From NCBI GenBank assembly GCA_947478865.1, contig CANJXF010000002.1, positions 81,344-145,343 of the forward strand: DNA of 64,000 bases. Direction: 5' to 3'. The stretch is from Verrucomicrobiales bacterium. Its GTDB lineage: Bacteria; Verrucomicrobiota; Verrucomicrobiia; Limisphaerales; CANJXF01. Below the pieces are notes generated by a model. That model did not search any database. It had not been told where the DNA came from and was given only the letters and a program-made list of their open reading frames with translations. Positions 1 to 10,418 of the stretch are shown piece after piece (the stretch's first letter is position 1; every line of letters begins with the position of its first letter). The position numbers were made by a program, and so were the translations under genes.

Positions 1-2
1 CG

Positions 3-1658
3 GCAACCCTATTCAAGAGCTACTCAATGTATGCCGGAGTTCAGGATGCGCTCGTGCAATGGTGGTATGGCCATAACGCCGTCGCCTTCTTCCTTACCAC
101 GCCTTACCTCGGTTTGATGTATTACTTCCTGCCCAAGGCGGCGAACCGTCCGGTGTTCTCCTATCGCCTATCGATCATTCACTTCTGGGCGTTGATTTTC
201 ATCTACATCTGGGCCGGGCCGCATCACCTGCTCTACACCGCGCTGCCCGATTGGGCCCAGTCTCTGGGCATGGTGTTCTCCGTGATGCTCGTCGCTCCAT
301 CGTGGGGCGGCATGTTGAACGGGCTGCTCACCTTGCGAGGTGCGTGGGACAAGGTTCGCCAGGATCCCATGCTCAAGTTTATGGTCGTCGCTATAACCGC
401 TTACGGCATGGCCACCCTCGAAGGCCCGATGCTCGCGATCAAGAGCGTCAACTCGCTTTCGCATTACACGGATTGGACCATCGCCCACGTTCACACCGGC
501 GCGCTCGGCTGGAACGGGTTTCTCACTTTCTCGATGCTCTATTGGCTCTTCCCACGGCTCTACAACACCAAGCTCTGGTCAACCAAGCTGGCGAACTACC
601 ACTTCTGGATCGCACTGCTCGGCATGGTCTTCTACGTCATCCCGATGTATTGGAGCGGCATCACCCAAGGCTTGATGTGGAAACAATTCACCGCCGATGG
701 GTTCCTGCAATACCCGAACTTTCTGGAAACCGTGCTCAACCTGATTCCAATGTATCGCCTGCGCGCCGTCGGTGGGTCGCTCTATATCTTTGGCGCTTTC
801 CTGATGGCGTTTAACCTCTGGAAAACCGCCCGGAGCGGCGTGTTCCAGCCCGACACCGAAGCGCAAGCCGCGCCCCTCCGCGCTCAAAAGCCGCATGCCG
901 AGGAAAAAAATCCTTGGGGCCATCGCACCCTGGAAGCCAAACCACTCCTGCTCACCGGCCTTGCCCTGGTCGCCGTGCTCATTGGTGGCCTGATCGAAAT
1001 CGTGCCGATGTATCTGATCAAAGAAAACGTTCCCACCATCTCGAGTGTGAAACCTTACACCCCGCTTGAAGTGCTGGGACGCGACCTTTACATCCGGGAA
1101 GGTTGCGTGGGTTGCCACTCGCAAATGATTCGCCCGTTCCGCTCCGAGACGGAGCGCTACGGCGATTACTCCAAGGCGGGCGAATTTGTTTACGACCATC
1201 CGTTTCTGTGGGGTTCAAAACGCACCGGACCGGACCTCCATCGCATCGGCAATAAATACCCGGATGCCTGGCACTACAATCACATGGACGATCCACGCAC
1301 CACCTCGCCCGAGTCGATCATGCCGCGCTATTCGTGGTTGCTGACGCAGAAGCTTGATACGAGTTCCTTGCCGGCGCGGATCGGCGCCTTGCGCAAGGTT
1401 GGGGTCCCCTACCCTGCTGGTTACGAACAGATTGCCGAGAAGGAACTTCAGGCGCAGTCCGCCAAGGTCGTGCAGAACCTGGCCACCGGTTCCGTGAAAG
1501 CTGAAGCCGACAAGGAAATCATCGCGCTGATCGCCTACCTGCAACGGCTCGGCGTCGATATCAAAGCCACCGGGCCAACCAACGCTCCGGCGGCGGCCCC
1601 GGTTGAAGCGCCCAAGAAAACAGCGCAAAAAAAATCCACTGAACAAGCCCGAAACTAA
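3..1658 (+). CDS. ccoNO: cbb3-type cytochrome c oxidase, fused subunits I and II (CcoN-CcoO), 5' end missing
   Basis: Catalytic subunit of a high-affinity terminal oxidase that reduces O2 to water in the cytoplasmic membrane. The frame is open to the window edge, so the N-terminal helices of CcoN lie outside. Seen: the CcoN block has WYGHN (the CuB-ligand His cross-linked to Tyr in this family), then an IYIWAGPHH segment carrying that Tyr and the two other CuB His, then HVHTGALGW with haem ligands. After a soluble linker of about 45 residues, a new membrane helix leads into a CcoO domain with one haem c motif, CVGCH, at 1104-1118, and the CcoO-typical [17 protein letters not shown] block. CcoN and CcoO are normally separate genes; no stop or start separates them here. 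The C-terminus is a low-complexity Ala/Pro/Lys tail. It is first in a run with ccoQ, ccoP, ccoG and ccoH, which confirms the assignment. Confidence 0.95.
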   Translation, partial: ATLFKSYSMYAGVQDALVQWWYGHNAVAFFLTTPYLGLMYYFLPKAANRPVFSYRLSIIHFWALIFIYIWAGPHHLLYTALPDWAQSLGMVFSVMLVAPSWGGMLNGLLTLRGAWDKVRQDPMLKFMVVAITAYGMATLEGPMLAIKSVNSLSHYTDWTIAHVHTGALGWNGFLTFSMLYWLFPRLYNTKLWSTKLANYHFWIALLGMVFYVIPMYWSGITQGLMWKQFTADGFLQYPNFLETVLNLIPMYRLRAVGGSLYIFGAFLMAFNLWKTARSGVFQPDTEAQAAPLRAQKPHAEEKNPWGHRTLEAKPLLLTGLALVAVLIGGLIEIVPMYLIKENVPTISSVKPYTPLEVLGRDLYIREGCVGCHSQMIRPFRSETERYGDYSKAGEFVYDHPFLWGSKRTGPDLHRIGNKYPDAWHYNHMDDPRTTSPESIMPRYSWLLTQKLDTSSLPARIGALRKVGVPYPAGYEQIAEKELQAQSAKVVQNLATGSVKAEADKEIIALIAYLQRLGVDIKATGPTNAPAAAPVEAPKKTAQKKSTEQARN

Positions 1659-1665
1659 TACGTTT

Positions 1666-1866
1666 ATGATCAAAAATGTGCTAACCGATATCGGCGGCGT
1701 CGCCGTCTACGGCGTGATCTCGATCTGCCTGTTCTTCCTCGTCTTTATCAGCGCGCTCCTCTGGGCGTTCCTGTTGAAGAAGCCGTTTCTGAAAACGATG
1801 AGCTCGCTGCCCCTCAGCGATGAACCACCAACCTCAGTTGAATCCGGAGACAAAATCCATGAATAA
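1666..1866 (+). CDS. ccoQ: CcoQ/FixQ-like small membrane subunit of the cbb3 oxidase
   Basis: A 66-residue protein with one hydrophobic helix (about residues 12-36) followed by a short polar tail; this matches the size and topology of CcoQ, which stabilises the cbb3 complex. Sequence similarity in this family is weak, so the call rests on position between ccoNO and ccoP and on the single-helix layout. The ATG at 1666 is preferred over an upstream in-frame start that would overlap ccoNO. The 3' end overlaps the ccoP start by 8 bases, suggesting translational coupling. Confidence 0.75.
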   Translation: MIKNVLTDIGGVAVYGVISICLFFLVFISALLWAFLLKKPFLKTMSSLPLSDEPPTSVESGDKIHE

Positions 1867-2455
1867 TAATTCCGACGAACCAAACGATCCGTTGCTGATG
1901 GATCACGAAGCCGATGGCATCAAAGAACTCGATAACAATCTCCCGCGGTGGTGGGTCTGGTTGTTCTACCTCTCGATCATCTTCGCGTTCATTTACATGG
2001 GCTACTACCATGTGTTCCACATCGGAAAGCTGCAGGCCGCGGAATACGAGACGGAGTGGAAACAGGGCGAGGCGATCAAGGTGGCCGCGTTGACGAAGTT
2101 CGAAGCGACGCTCGGTTCCCTCACTCCATCGAAGGACTCCACCGTGCTGAATCAAGGCGCCCAGGTCTACACAACCTACTGCTCGCCCTGCCATCGACCC
2201 GACGGCGGCGGACTGGTTGGACCAAACCTCACGGATGATTATTGGATCCACGGCTCAAACTATGTGGACAACTTGAAAACCATTATCAACGGGGTTCCGG
2301 AGAAAGGCATGCTCACCTGGAAAGGCATCCTCAAGCCGAGCGACATCCAGGCGGTCGCCAGCTACATCTACACTTTGCGCGGCACGAAACCGCCGAATCC
2401 GAAACTGCCGGAGAACCTGCAGCAGGCACCTACGGGACCGAGTCCCTTCGAGTGA
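1859..2455 (+). CDS. ccoP: cbb3 oxidase subunit III (CcoP), single-haem form
   Basis: Membrane-anchored cytochrome c that passes electrons to the CcoNO core. Seen: an N-terminal domain with a DHEADGIKELDNNLPRWW-type segment, one transmembrane helix (WVWLFYLSIIFAFIYMGYY region) and one cytochrome c domain with CSPCH at 2180-2194 followed by a distal Met candidate (GMLTWKG). Classical proteobacterial CcoP has two haem c domains and about 300 residues; this one has about 198 residues and one haem. The ATG at 1859 is chosen because GGAGA lies 8 bases upstream; an earlier in-frame ATG at 1820 lacks this. Overlaps ccoQ by 8 bases. Confidence 0.92.
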   Translation: MNNNSDEPNDPLLMDHEADGIKELDNNLPRWWVWLFYLSIIFAFIYMGYYHVFHIGKLQAAEYETEWKQGEAIKVAALTKFEATLGSLTPSKDSTVLNQGAQVYTTYCSPCHRPDGGGLVGPNLTDDYWIHGSNYVDNLKTIINGVPEKGMLTWKGILKPSDIQAVASYIYTLRGTKPPNPKLPENLQQAPTGPSPFE

Positions 2456-2471
2456 TGCCAGATTGATCTAA

Positions 2472-2496
2472 CACGGGCGGTGCCAAGCCGCCCGTG
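2472..2496 (+). other. intercistronic hairpin between ccoP and ccoG
   Basis: A perfect 9-bp inverted repeat (CACGGGCGG / CCGCCCGTG) with a 7-base loop lies just after ccoP and 14 bases before the ccoG start. Only a short GTTT follows, so it is a weak terminator at best. It could act as an attenuator or an mRNA-stabilising element that lowers expression of the assembly genes relative to the structural subunits (inference). Confidence 0.5.
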
Positions 2497-2510
2497 GTTT
2501 GAAGAACCGT

Positions 2511-3971
2511 ATGAACAACACCTCCCAGCCCTCGAGCAACGCCGACCCGCACGGGCCCGCCCAGCAGGTCAACTGGGAGGATTTTCGCGACCATCTCGCA
2601 ACAGCCGACAAGCAAGGCAATCGCCGCTGGATTTATCCAAAGAAACCCGCAGGCCGGTGGTATGACCGCCGCACCTACGTGAGTTGGCTGCTACTCGCGA
2701 TCATGTTCGCCGGACCGTTCATCCGCATTAACGGAAACCCGCTGTTGATGATCGATATCGTGTCGCGGCGATTTTCCATTCTCGGCCAGATTTTCTGGCC
2801 GCAGGACACACTCCTCTTCACGGTCGCAATGCTTGTGTTCGTCGTCGGGATTATCATCTTCACGACGGCTTTTGGCCGGCTCTGGTGCGGATGGACCTGC
2901 CCGCAAACTTTGTTGATGGAAATGGTCTTTCGTAAAATCGAATACGCCATCGAAGGCGACCATGCCGAACAAAAGGCCCTGGCAGCCTCGCCCTGGACTG
3001 CCGCCAAGATCAGGAAAAAAACCTTCAAACACGCGATCTTTCTTACCCTCTCGTTCGTCATCGGCAACACGCTGCTGAGCTACATCATTGGCAGCGATCA
3101 GCTTTTTCACATCATCGGCGACGATCCGCGAAAACATACCGTGGGCCTGATCTTCATGATTTTATTCACGCTCCTGTTCTACGCGATTTTCGCCCGCTTC
3201 CGCGAACAGGCGTGCACCTTCATTTGTCCCTACGGCCGGGTCCAGTCCGCCATTCTCGACGAAAACACATTGGTCGTGGCCTATGACTATAAGCGCGGCG
3301 AAAAGCGCGCGCCGCTTCATCGCGAACAAACGGCTGCACAACGCCAGGCGGCCGGATTCGGCGATTGCGTCGCCTGCCGCCAATGTGTCGCCGTCTGTCC
3401 CACCGGCATTGACATCCGCGACGGCACGCAAATGGAATGTGTCAATTGCACCGCGTGCATCGATGCGTGCGATAACATCATGGATAAAGTGGGCAGGCCA
3501 CGCGGCCTGATCCGCTTCGCCTCACTCAACAATATTGAACGGGGCGAGAAGCAGCATTTCACTCCGCGCATGAAAGGTTACAGCGTGGTTCTGGTCGCGT
3601 TGATTTCATTGTTCCTGTTCCTGCTCTTCACCCGTTCCGATGTGCAGACCACCTTGCTTCGCGCGCCGGGGGCTCTCTTTCAGAAAACTGCGGATGGCAA
3701 GGTGCAGAACATTTACACCCTTAAACTCGTCAACAAAACGTCGCACGACATACCCGTGGAATTGAAGCTGGATAACATCGCCGGCAAACTCACGGTCATG
3801 GGGAGCGCCGAGTTAACGGTTCCAAAAGAGAAGCTTGCCCAGTCTTCCGTCATCGTCGAACTGGCTCCGGACAAATTAACCGGAGCCACCACCAAACTGA
3901 AGGTGGGCATCTATTCAAAAGGCAAACTGCTGGACAGCGTGAACACCGTTTTCGTCGGGCCACGCGAGTAA
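2511..3971 (+). CDS. ccoG: CcoG/RdxA/FixG: cbb3 oxidase assembly iron-sulfur membrane protein
   Basis: Polyferredoxin-like membrane protein needed for cbb3 maturation; family members are reported to reduce Cu(II) for copper delivery. Seen: several transmembrane helices, a CGWTCPQT motif and an FICPYGRVQ motif typical of the NapH/CcoG family, two [4Fe-4S] clusters of ferredoxin type (CVACRQCVAVCP and CVNCTACIDACD), and a C-terminal periplasmic Ig-like domain (FixG C-terminal accessory domain). Length of about 486 residues is normal. ATG at 2511 is preferred over a TTG at 2499. It is followed 9 bases later by ccoH. Confidence 0.95.
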   Translation: MNNTSQPSSNADPHGPAQQVNWEDFRDHLATADKQGNRRWIYPKKPAGRWYDRRTYVSWLLLAIMFAGPFIRINGNPLLMIDIVSRRFSILGQIFWPQDTLLFTVAMLVFVVGIIIFTTAFGRLWCGWTCPQTLLMEMVFRKIEYAIEGDHAEQKALAASPWTAAKIRKKTFKHAIFLTLSFVIGNTLLSYIIGSDQLFHIIGDDPRKHTVGLIFMILFTLLFYAIFARFREQACTFICPYGRVQSAILDENTLVVAYDYKRGEKRAPLHREQTAAQRQAAGFGDCVACRQCVAVCPTGIDIRDGTQMECVNCTACIDACDNIMDKVGRPRGLIRFASLNNIERGEKQHFTPRMKGYSVVLVALISLFLFLLFTRSDVQTTLLRAPGALFQKTADGKVQNIYTLKLVNKTSHDIPVELKLDNIAGKLTVMGSAELTVPKEKLAQSSVIVELAPDKLTGATTKLKVGIYSKGKLLDSVNTVFVGPRE

Positions 3972-3980
3972 CTTAATTTT

Positions 3981-4457
3981 ATGAATACACCCGCCACTCC
4001 GAAACCGAATTCGCGCAATCCCTGGCCGATCGCCATCGTCGCCTACTTCGTTCTCTTCATTTCGTTCATCATCGGCTACATCATTTGGTCCACTGGACAA
4101 CGACAGGATCTGGTCCGCAGCGATTACTACGAGCAGGAAATAAAGTTTCAGCAGCGACTCGACAGTATGAATCGCACCCAGCCGCTTCGCGCGCAGGTTG
4201 CAGTCACCTTCGATCCCGCCACTCGCGCGGTTCGAATCGCTCTACCCGTCGAGAATGGAAAACCGAGCATTGGCGAAATCGATTTGTATCGCCCATCGGA
4301 TTCCCGTCTCGATAAAAAATTTCAACTCGCGCTCGACGCCCAAGGAATCCAGCACCTGGACGCCGCGAAGCTCCGCCCCGGCCGATGGAAAGTGCGCGTG
4401 CAATGGACGGTGGACGGACGCGATTATTTCTTCGATCAAGCACTCGTGATTATCTGA
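3981..4457 (+). CDS. ccoH: FixH/CcoH-family cbb3 oxidase assembly protein
   Basis: A 158-residue protein with one N-terminal transmembrane helix (about residues 14-35) followed by the FixH motif region SDYYEQEIKFQQRLD and a periplasmic beta-rich domain. FixH/CcoH proteins help assemble the cbb3 oxidase. Placement directly after ccoG agrees. The stop codon lies 2 bases before the start of the next gene. Confidence 0.88.
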   Translation: MNTPATPKPNSRNPWPIAIVAYFVLFISFIIGYIIWSTGQRQDLVRSDYYEQEIKFQQRLDSMNRTQPLRAQVAVTFDPATRAVRIALPVENGKPSIGEIDLYRPSDSRLDKKFQLALDAQGIQHLDAAKLRPGRWKVRVQWTVDGRDYFFDQALVII

Positions 4458-4459
4458 CG

Positions 4460-5137
4460 ATGGAACTTTGGACGGCATTTATTCTCGGCCTGGTGGGCAG
4501 CCTGCATTGCGCGGGGATGTGCGGCCCGCTCGCGCTGGCTTTGCCGGCCACCGGAAACTCGCAAACCAGTTTCACGCTGGGTCGAATCGCCTACAACGCC
4601 GGTCGCGTGGTGACCTACAGTTTGCTCGGCGCGCTTTTCGGCGTGGTCGGAAAAGCCTTCGCGCTCGCCGGATTGCAGCGATGGCTTTCGCTAATTGCCG
4701 GCATCGCCATCCTCCTCGCATTCTTCGCCACGACCAAGTTTGCGCTGAACACGCGCATCTCTCTCGCCGTCACCGTTTTGAAGAACGCCCTCGGAAAACT
4801 TCTGCAACGCCGCACCTTCAACTCCCTCCTCCTGCTCGGCATGTTGAATGGATTGCTTCCCTGCGGCTTGGTTTACGTCGCGTGCGCGGGCGCGGCAGCC
4901 ACGGGCGAATTCGTTTCCGGAATTCAATACATGTTCCTCTTCGGTCTCGGCACCGTCCCTATGCTGCTCTCGATCGGCCTGCTTGGAAAAAAACTTCACT
5001 TCGCGCTGCGGTTGAAATTCCAGAAGCTCATCCCAATCTGCTTCGTCCTGCTCGGCGTGTTGCTGATCCTGCGCGGATTATCGCTCGGCATTCCTTACGT
5101 CAGCCCCGATCTAGCCAGCGGCGGTTGCTGCCATTGA
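4460..5137 (+). CDS. sulfite exporter TauE/SafE-like (DsbD_2 type) membrane protein of the cbb3 cluster
   Basis: A 225-residue protein with about six transmembrane helices. An HCAGMCGP motif sits near the N-terminus and a second GLLPCGL motif mid-protein; this pattern is typical of the UreH/DsbD_2-like family found next to cbb3 genes, where a role in copper supply or redox maturation has been suggested. The C-terminus ends in GGCCH, a possible metal-binding tail. The ATG at 4460 comes 2 bases after the ccoH stop. The gene converges on mfd with a single base between the two stop codons, so no room is left for a separate terminator. Confidence 0.8.
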   Translation: MELWTAFILGLVGSLHCAGMCGPLALALPATGNSQTSFTLGRIAYNAGRVVTYSLLGALFGVVGKAFALAGLQRWLSLIAGIAILLAFFATTKFALNTRISLAVTVLKNALGKLLQRRTFNSLLLLGMLNGLLPCGLVYVACAGAAATGEFVSGIQYMFLFGLGTVPMLLSIGLLGKKLHFALRLKFQKLIPICFVLLGVLLILRGLSLGIPYVSPDLASGGCCH

Positions 5138-5138
5138 G

Positions 5139-8100
5139 CTAGAGTGCGAGCAGAAGTTTTTTAATTTCCTTCAAACGCGCGGGCGCATCCTTCTTCGAAA
5201 GGCGCGGAAATTTTCCGCCGATCATCACAAAATCGTTGTTGCGCGTGAGCATCAGCTTGTCGCCTTGAACTTCGATTGTTGTCACCTGTTTTTCCGCCGC
5301 GAGCACTTTCAGTTCGCCGACCTGCAACAGCAATTCAACCGAGGCGGGCAACGGCCCGAAGCGGTCGCGCAATTCCTTCTTCATCGCGTCGAGCGCCGTC
5401 TTCTCCTCAACCTGCGCAAGCTTGCGATAAATCTCGATGCGCTGCTGCGCCTCCGCAATGTAGTTCAGCGGAATGTAGGCTGTAGAAACTTTCAGCTTTG
5501 CGCTTTCTGTCTTGGGTTCGCTCGGGCGTTCGACGAACGTGCTGACCTCGCGCGGAATGTTGATTTCAAATTCGGGCCTCTTCTTTCGGGCCTCCGGCTC
5601 CTGTTTTCTGCCTCCCTCTTCGCCCGGACTCATTGCGAGAAAATCTATTCGCACCTGAACTTCAATGCGCTTCTTCACTTTCTCGCCCTTGAGCGCGCTG
5701 ACGCTTTGCTTGAGCAATTGGCAATAGAGTTCAAAGCCGACGGCTGTGATGTGCCCGCTCTGTTGCGCGCCCAATAGATTTCCCGCTCCGCGAATTTCCA
5801 GGTCGCGCATGGCAATTTTGAATCCGCTCCCGAGCGTCGAATATTGTTTGATTGCGCTGATTCGTTTGCGCGCATCAGTGAGCAATCCGGCGTGGCGCGG
5901 CAACAAAAGATACGCGTAGGCCTGATGCTTGTAGCGGCCAACGCGGCCACGCAGTTGATACAAATCGCTCAAGCCGAAGCGGTCCGCGCGATCGATGATA
6001 ATCGTGTTCGCGTTCGGAATATCGAGACCGCTTTCTATGATCGTCGTCGAAAGCAACACGTCCGCTTCTCCATTGATAAACTTCGTCATCACCTCTTCCA
6101 GGTCATCCGCGTGCATCTGGCCGTGACCGACGAGAATCCGCGCATTCGGCACGAGCGTGCGCAGGCGATGCGCGACCGACTCGATATCCATCACGCGATT
6201 GTGCAAATAGAAAACCTGCCCGCCGCGATTCATCTCGCGCTGCACCGCGTCGCGAATGGTGCGCTCGTCATATTGCGTAACAATCGTCTCCACCGGCAAA
6301 CGATCCTGCGGCGGCGTTTCGATCGTGCTCATGTCGCGCGCGCCGGTGAGCGCGAGATAAAGCGTCCGCGGAATCGGCGTCGCGCTGAGCGTCAACACAT
6401 CGACGAGCCGTCGCAGCATTTTGAATTTTTCCTTGTGCAACACGCCGAAACGTTGCTCCTCGTCGATCACGACCAAACCGAGATCCTTGAACTCAATGTC
6501 CGATTGCACGAGGCGATGCGTGCCGATCACGATATCCACCGCGCCCTCGGCGAGATCGCGAATAATCTTTGCCTGATCGCGGCGCGTGCGAAAACGCGAA
6601 AGCACTTCCACGCGCACCGGATAATCGGCCATCCGATCGCGGAAGTTATTAAAGTGCTGCTGCGCAAGGACCGTGGTCGGCACGAGAATCGCCACTTGTT
6701 TTCCGCCCATCACCGCTTTGAAAGCGGAGCGAATTGCAATTTCCGTCTTGCCGAAACCAACGTCGCCGCAAATCAACCGGTCCATCGGGCGCGCCGTCTC
6801 CATGTCGGCCTTTGCCGCGAGAATCGCCTTCATCTGGTCGGGCGTTTCTTCGTAAATGAACGATCCTTCGAACTCGCGTTGCCACGCATTATCGGGCGGA
6901 AAGCTGTGACCCGGTTGCGATTCGCGCGCCGCTTGAATCGCGAGAAAATCACTGGCGACATCGCGCACCGCCCGTTCGGCCTGCTCCTTGGTTTTGCCCC
7001 AGCGCGTTCCGCCCAAAGTGTTCAACACCGGCCGCGCTTTGCCCGCGCCCACATATTTGCTGACCAGATGCGACTCGGTCACCGGCACATAGAGTTTTGG
7101 CGAAGGCTCACTGGGATTGCCGGGCGCGTATTCGATCGCGAGACATTCCTGCCCGGCGTCCGCTCGCACCGCACCGTCCTTTCCTTTCGTCCCCAGCGCG
7201 GAAGGAACCATCTTCAAACCGAGGTAACGACCGATTCCATATTGCAAATGCACGACGTAATCGCCCTCCTCAAGATCCGCGAAATCAATGTCGAGCAGCG
7301 AGCGGGTGGTTTGCGCGTGCGGCGATTTCAACCGGCGCGGACGTTGCACTTTGTAACGGCCAAAGATTTCTGCATCGGTGACGACGACCAATTTCGCGGC
7401 CTCAAAAATAAATCCACGCGCCAAAGTGCCGAGGTGAAGGTGCAACGCGTTGACGTTGCCGAAGCCATATTCCCACCAAATCTCATCGAAGCGCTGGCGT
7501 TCGCCGTCGTTGTTGCAGAAGACGTGAACCGCATAGCCTTGCCGCGACCATCGGTGAATCTGCTCGAAAAACTCTTTGCGCTGCGCCTGCGCAATCTGCG
7601 GTTCGGGCGGACGATTTCCGATCGGCCGAAAGACTTCGAGCCCTTGGAATTTCAACTGGGCTTTTGCATCGGCTGGCTCGGCGTAAGGAAAGTTTTCGAG
7701 AACCTCAACTTCGCTTCCTTGCTCCAGCGAAATGGAAACCATCTCCTTGCCCGCGACCGCGGCCAAAAAGTTTTCCCAGGAAACAAAGAACGGATCGCCC
7801 TCGGGAACCTGTTCTTCGTAGCGAGCCGCCTGTTGCTCGATCAACTCCGGCTCGCAGATCAGGAAAATGGTTTCGCGCGGCAAATAATCGAGCAGCGTGG
7901 CAAGGGATTCGGTTCCGCGTTCACCGCTCTGCGTTCCGCGTTTCAATATTCCCAATTCACCACCGGGCGGAATCAACACCTCGGAAATCTCCTCCTTGGA
8001 AATCTGGCTGAACTGATCGAAGTAGCGCAGCGATTCCAATTCGTCGCCAAAAAATTCCAGTCGCACCGGCCACGGACTCGTGATCGGCCACAAGTCAACG

Positions 8101-8753
8101 ATGCCGCCGCGCAACGAAATCTCGCCGCGTTGCGTGACCTGCGCCTCCGGTTCGTAGCCCTGCTCTTCCAGCCATTCAATCAGATCAAGCGGTTCCGTCT
8201 GGTCGCCGCGTTTCAACAAACGAGTGCGTTTTTGAATTTCTGCCGGCGGAAATGTTTTTTGCAGCAGCGCCGTGGCGCTCGTGAGGACGAGTTTTGAGTT
8301 TTGCGCTTTTAAATTTCCCGAAAGCGCGACCAGGGTTTCAAGCCGGTCACTGATCACATCGGCGTGCGGCAGCTTCGATTCGTGCGGCAACATTTCCCAG
8401 GCGGGAAAGAAAAGCGGTCGAGGGCCGGGCGTCGAAGGTTGAGCGCCCGGAGCCGGCGCGTCTTTTTCCGGCGTTCGCCCCCCGGCGTTCGCCCTTGGAC
8501 CCGCACCAAGCCACGTCTCGATATCCTGCTGAAAGCTCTCCTGCGTCTTCAATCCTTCCGTCACGACCACGATGGGGCGTTCGGGAAAAATGTGCGCGAG
8601 CAGCGCGGCGAAAAAGGGCTGCGCGGATGGACTGACGTCGGAACAAGACAATGCGCCGTCTGACTCCAGACGCCGCAGCAGGTCGTGCGCGGCGGGAGTT
8701 GACGAAACGGCGGCGAATAAATCACCGGCCGCTATTGGCCGATCTTGCCCCAA
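5139..8753 (-). CDS. mfd: transcription-repair coupling factor Mfd
   Basis: DNA translocase that removes RNA polymerase stalled at lesions and recruits UvrA. Seen in order: a UvrB-like N-terminal module (residues about 1-380), the RNA polymerase-interacting CarD-like domain ([16 protein letters not shown]), a RecG-like helicase core with Walker [16 protein letters not shown] box and SATPIPRTL, the QRxGRxGR-like motif (QLRGRVGR), and the C-terminal TRCF domain. The length of 1204 residues is normal. The start is a TTG: going upstream in frame there is a stop near 8835 and no ATG or GTG in between, so TTG is the best first start. A Pro/Ala/Gly-rich insert lies near residues 85-110. uvrA, its partner, is at the other end of this window. 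Confidence 0.95.
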   Translation of the reverse strand: MGQDRPIAAGDLFAAVSSTPAAHDLLRRLESDGALSCSDVSPSAQPFFAALLAHIFPERPIVVVTEGLKTQESFQQDIETWLGAGPRANAGGRTPEKDAPAPGAQPSTPGPRPLFFPAWEMLPHESKLPHADVISDRLETLVALSGNLKAQNSKLVLTSATALLQKTFPPAEIQKRTRLLKRGDQTEPLDLIEWLEEQGYEPEAQVTQRGEISLRGGIVDLWPITSPWPVRLEFFGDELESLRYFDQFSQISKEEISEVLIPPGGELGILKRGTQSGERGTESLATLLDYLPRETIFLICEPELIEQQAARYEEQVPEGDPFFVSWENFLAAVAGKEMVSISLEQGSEVEVLENFPYAEPADAKAQLKFQGLEVFRPIGNRPPEPQIAQAQRKEFFEQIHRWSRQGYAVHVFCNNDGERQRFDEIWWEYGFGNVNALHLHLGTLARGFIFEAAKLVVVTDAEIFGRYKVQRPRRLKSPHAQTTRSLLDIDFADLEEGDYVVHLQYGIGRYLGLKMVPSALGTKGKDGAVRADAGQECLAIEYAPGNPSEPSPKLYVPVTESHLVSKYVGAGKARPVLNTLGGTRWGKTKEQAERAVRDVASDFLAIQAARESQPGHSFPPDNAWQREFEGSFIYEETPDQMKAILAAKADMETARPMDRLICGDVGFGKTEIAIRSAFKAVMGGKQVAILVPTTVLAQQHFNNFRDRMADYPVRVEVLSRFRTRRDQAKIIRDLAEGAVDIVIGTHRLVQSDIEFKDLGLVVIDEEQRFGVLHKEKFKMLRRLVDVLTLSATPIPRTLYLALTGARDMSTIETPPQDRLPVETIVTQYDERTIRDAVQREMNRGGQVFYLHNRVMDIESVAHRLRTLVPNARILVGHGQMHADDLEEVMTKFINGEADVLLSTTIIESGLDIPNANTIIIDRADRFGLSDLYQLRGRVGRYKHQAYAYLLLPRHAGLLTDARKRISAIKQYSTLGSGFKIAMRDLEIRGAGNLLGAQQSGHITAVGFELYCQLLKQSVSALKGEKVKKRIEVQVRIDFLAMSPGEEGGRKQEPEARKKRPEFEINIPREVSTFVERPSEPKTESAKLKVSTAYIPLNYIAEAQQRIEIYRKLAQVEEKTALDAMKKELRDRFGPLPASVELLLQVGELKVLAAEKQVTTIEVQGDKLMLTRNNDFVMIGGKFPRLSKKDAPARLKEIKKLLLAL

Positions 8754-8873
8754 AGCGTGGGGAAAGTCGCAGCGGAATTGGCGCCCGTCAAGGCGCGGAG
8801 GGAGTCCCGGCGTTTTCGGAATGATTCGGTTTTAATACTTCCCCGCTTTGTAAACTGCCCCTAGCTTCGCCAC

Positions 8874-10385
8874 GTGCACTGGCTGCCGGTCATTCAACGG
8901 GAACTGCAAATTGCCGCGCGACGGCGCTCCACCTACCGGCAACGCGTGATGGTGGGAGGAATTGCGGCGGCAGCCATGATGGTCTTCATTTTGTTCAACC
9001 CAGCCATCTCCGCACAATCCGGCCGCGAATTATTTCGTCTGATGGCGTGGGCGATGTTCCTCTACAGCCTTTTGGAAGGAATGCGCGAGACGGCGGATAC
9101 GCTGGCCCAGGAACGACGCGAGGGAACGCTCCATCTGTTATTCCTGACCGATCTCCGCGCCTGGGACATTGTGCTTGGCAAACTCGGCGCGGGCGCAATC
9201 AAGTCTTTCACCGCCCTGCTCTCTGCTCTTCCCATCGTCGCTCTGCCGCTCTGGCTTGGGGGCGTGACGATGGCCGAATGCGGACGCGTGATGCTCACCC
9301 TGGCGGTGACCCTCGCTTTTTCGCTGGTCAGCGGAATTTTGATTTCTTCCTTCAGCAAAAGCGCATTTGTTGCCTTGATCGGCTCGGCCATCTTTGTCCT
9401 TCTCGTGATGTTGATTCCGACGGTTCTCTTTTGGAGCAGTTCATCTTGGCCACATTGGATTGCGGGCCCTTTCGGAATGTTCAACCACGCGATGGATCCT
9501 CTAGCCGGGTTGCTCGCATCCAGCTTCCACAAAGCCACTTTCTATTCCATTCTGCTTTGCGCCGTTCTGCTCTGGCTCTCGGGTTTCATTCTGTCGCGAA
9601 CATGGAACCGAGAATCGAGTCCATCCCCTCTTTTCGCAAAACTACTGAAACCCACCACGGGGTTAAGTGAAGCTTGGGGCGGTCAATCCGCCGAGACGTT
9701 TCCGCCAACCTGGCTCGCTGAAAAAAGTCTGCCGGCCCGAAGAATTCTTTGGCTCCTTCTGGCCGCAGCCTCTGGACTTTCATTTGTTCTAGGCGCGTTC
9801 TTCGGAACTCCCGGGATTATCAGCGCGTTCATCGTGCAACTCATTCTTGGGTTTCTGATTAAGTTCTGGGTTGCCGCTCTTGCCGTCCAGCCGTTGAACC
9901 TCGCTCGACGCACGGGCGCGTTGGAACTCCTTCTCTGCACGCCCGTCGCGCCGGAAGCCTGGGTGCGAGGACAAATGGATGCGTTGCGCGCTTATTTCGC
10001 CGCTCCTGGCGCAGTCCTCGCTTTCGGCCCAGCCATTTGCGGTTCGTTAGGGAGCGCCTTCTTTTTTCCAAAATCGTCCGGAGAAGAAATCGTTCCATTC
10101 ATGGTTTACGGGGTGTTTTGGTTCCTTCTCTTCCAACTCGATATGAACGCGCTCTGCTACACCGGACTGTGGTTCGGCCTGGCCGAAGCGCAAACTCCGC
10201 GAGCCGTGACCAAGACCTTGTTTCGAATCATGGTCTTGCCCTGGCTCACCCTGTTGATTCCACTGCTCGGTTTTCTCGGCCTCCTCATCTGGCCGTGGGC
10301 ATGGATGGCGTGGTCGTCAAAAAAGCTGAACACCCAGCTCAAAGAGCAGGCAGGCAAACCGATCAGCGAAGAAAGCAAGGTTTAG
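8874..10385 (+). CDS. ABC-2 type transporter permease, orphan
   Basis: A 503-residue integral membrane protein with around 12 predicted helices. The N-terminus (ViQRELQIAARRR, then MRETADTLAQERREGTLHLLFLTDL) is typical of ABC-2 permeases of the NatB/GldF-like kind, where a cytosolic amphipathic segment with ExREGT precedes the first helix bundle; a second copy of this theme (NLARRTGALELLLCTPV) occurs mid-protein, so it may be a fused double permease. No ATP-binding partner gene is adjacent. The start is a GTG. Substrate unknown. Confidence 0.72.
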   Translation: MHWLPVIQRELQIAARRRSTYRQRVMVGGIAAAAMMVFILFNPAISAQSGRELFRLMAWAMFLYSLLEGMRETADTLAQERREGTLHLLFLTDLRAWDIVLGKLGAGAIKSFTALLSALPIVALPLWLGGVTMAECGRVMLTLAVTLAFSLVSGILISSFSKSAFVALIGSAIFVLLVMLIPTVLFWSSSSWPHWIAGPFGMFNHAMDPLAGLLASSFHKATFYSILLCAVLLWLSGFILSRTWNRESSPSPLFAKLLKPTTGLSEAWGGQSAETFPPTWLAEKSLPARRILWLLLAAASGLSFVLGAFFGTPGIISAFIVQLILGFLIKFWVAALAVQPLNLARRTGALELLLCTPVAPEAWVRGQMDALRAYFAAPGAVLAFGPAICGSLGSAFFFPKSSGEEIVPFMVYGVFWFLLFQLDMNALCYTGLWFGLAEAQTPRAVTKTLFRIMVLPWLTLLIPLLGFLGLLIWPWAWMAWSSKKLNTQLKEQAGKPISEESKV

Positions 10386-10418
10386 CAGCTTGCGCTCAAG
10401 CAGTGCTGTGTTCATTGT

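Noticed and set aside
5844..8297. 817-codon open frame antisense to mfd
   Set aside because: A shadow of the GC-rich mfd coding strand: no domain, composition full of Arg and His, and mfd itself is unmistakable.
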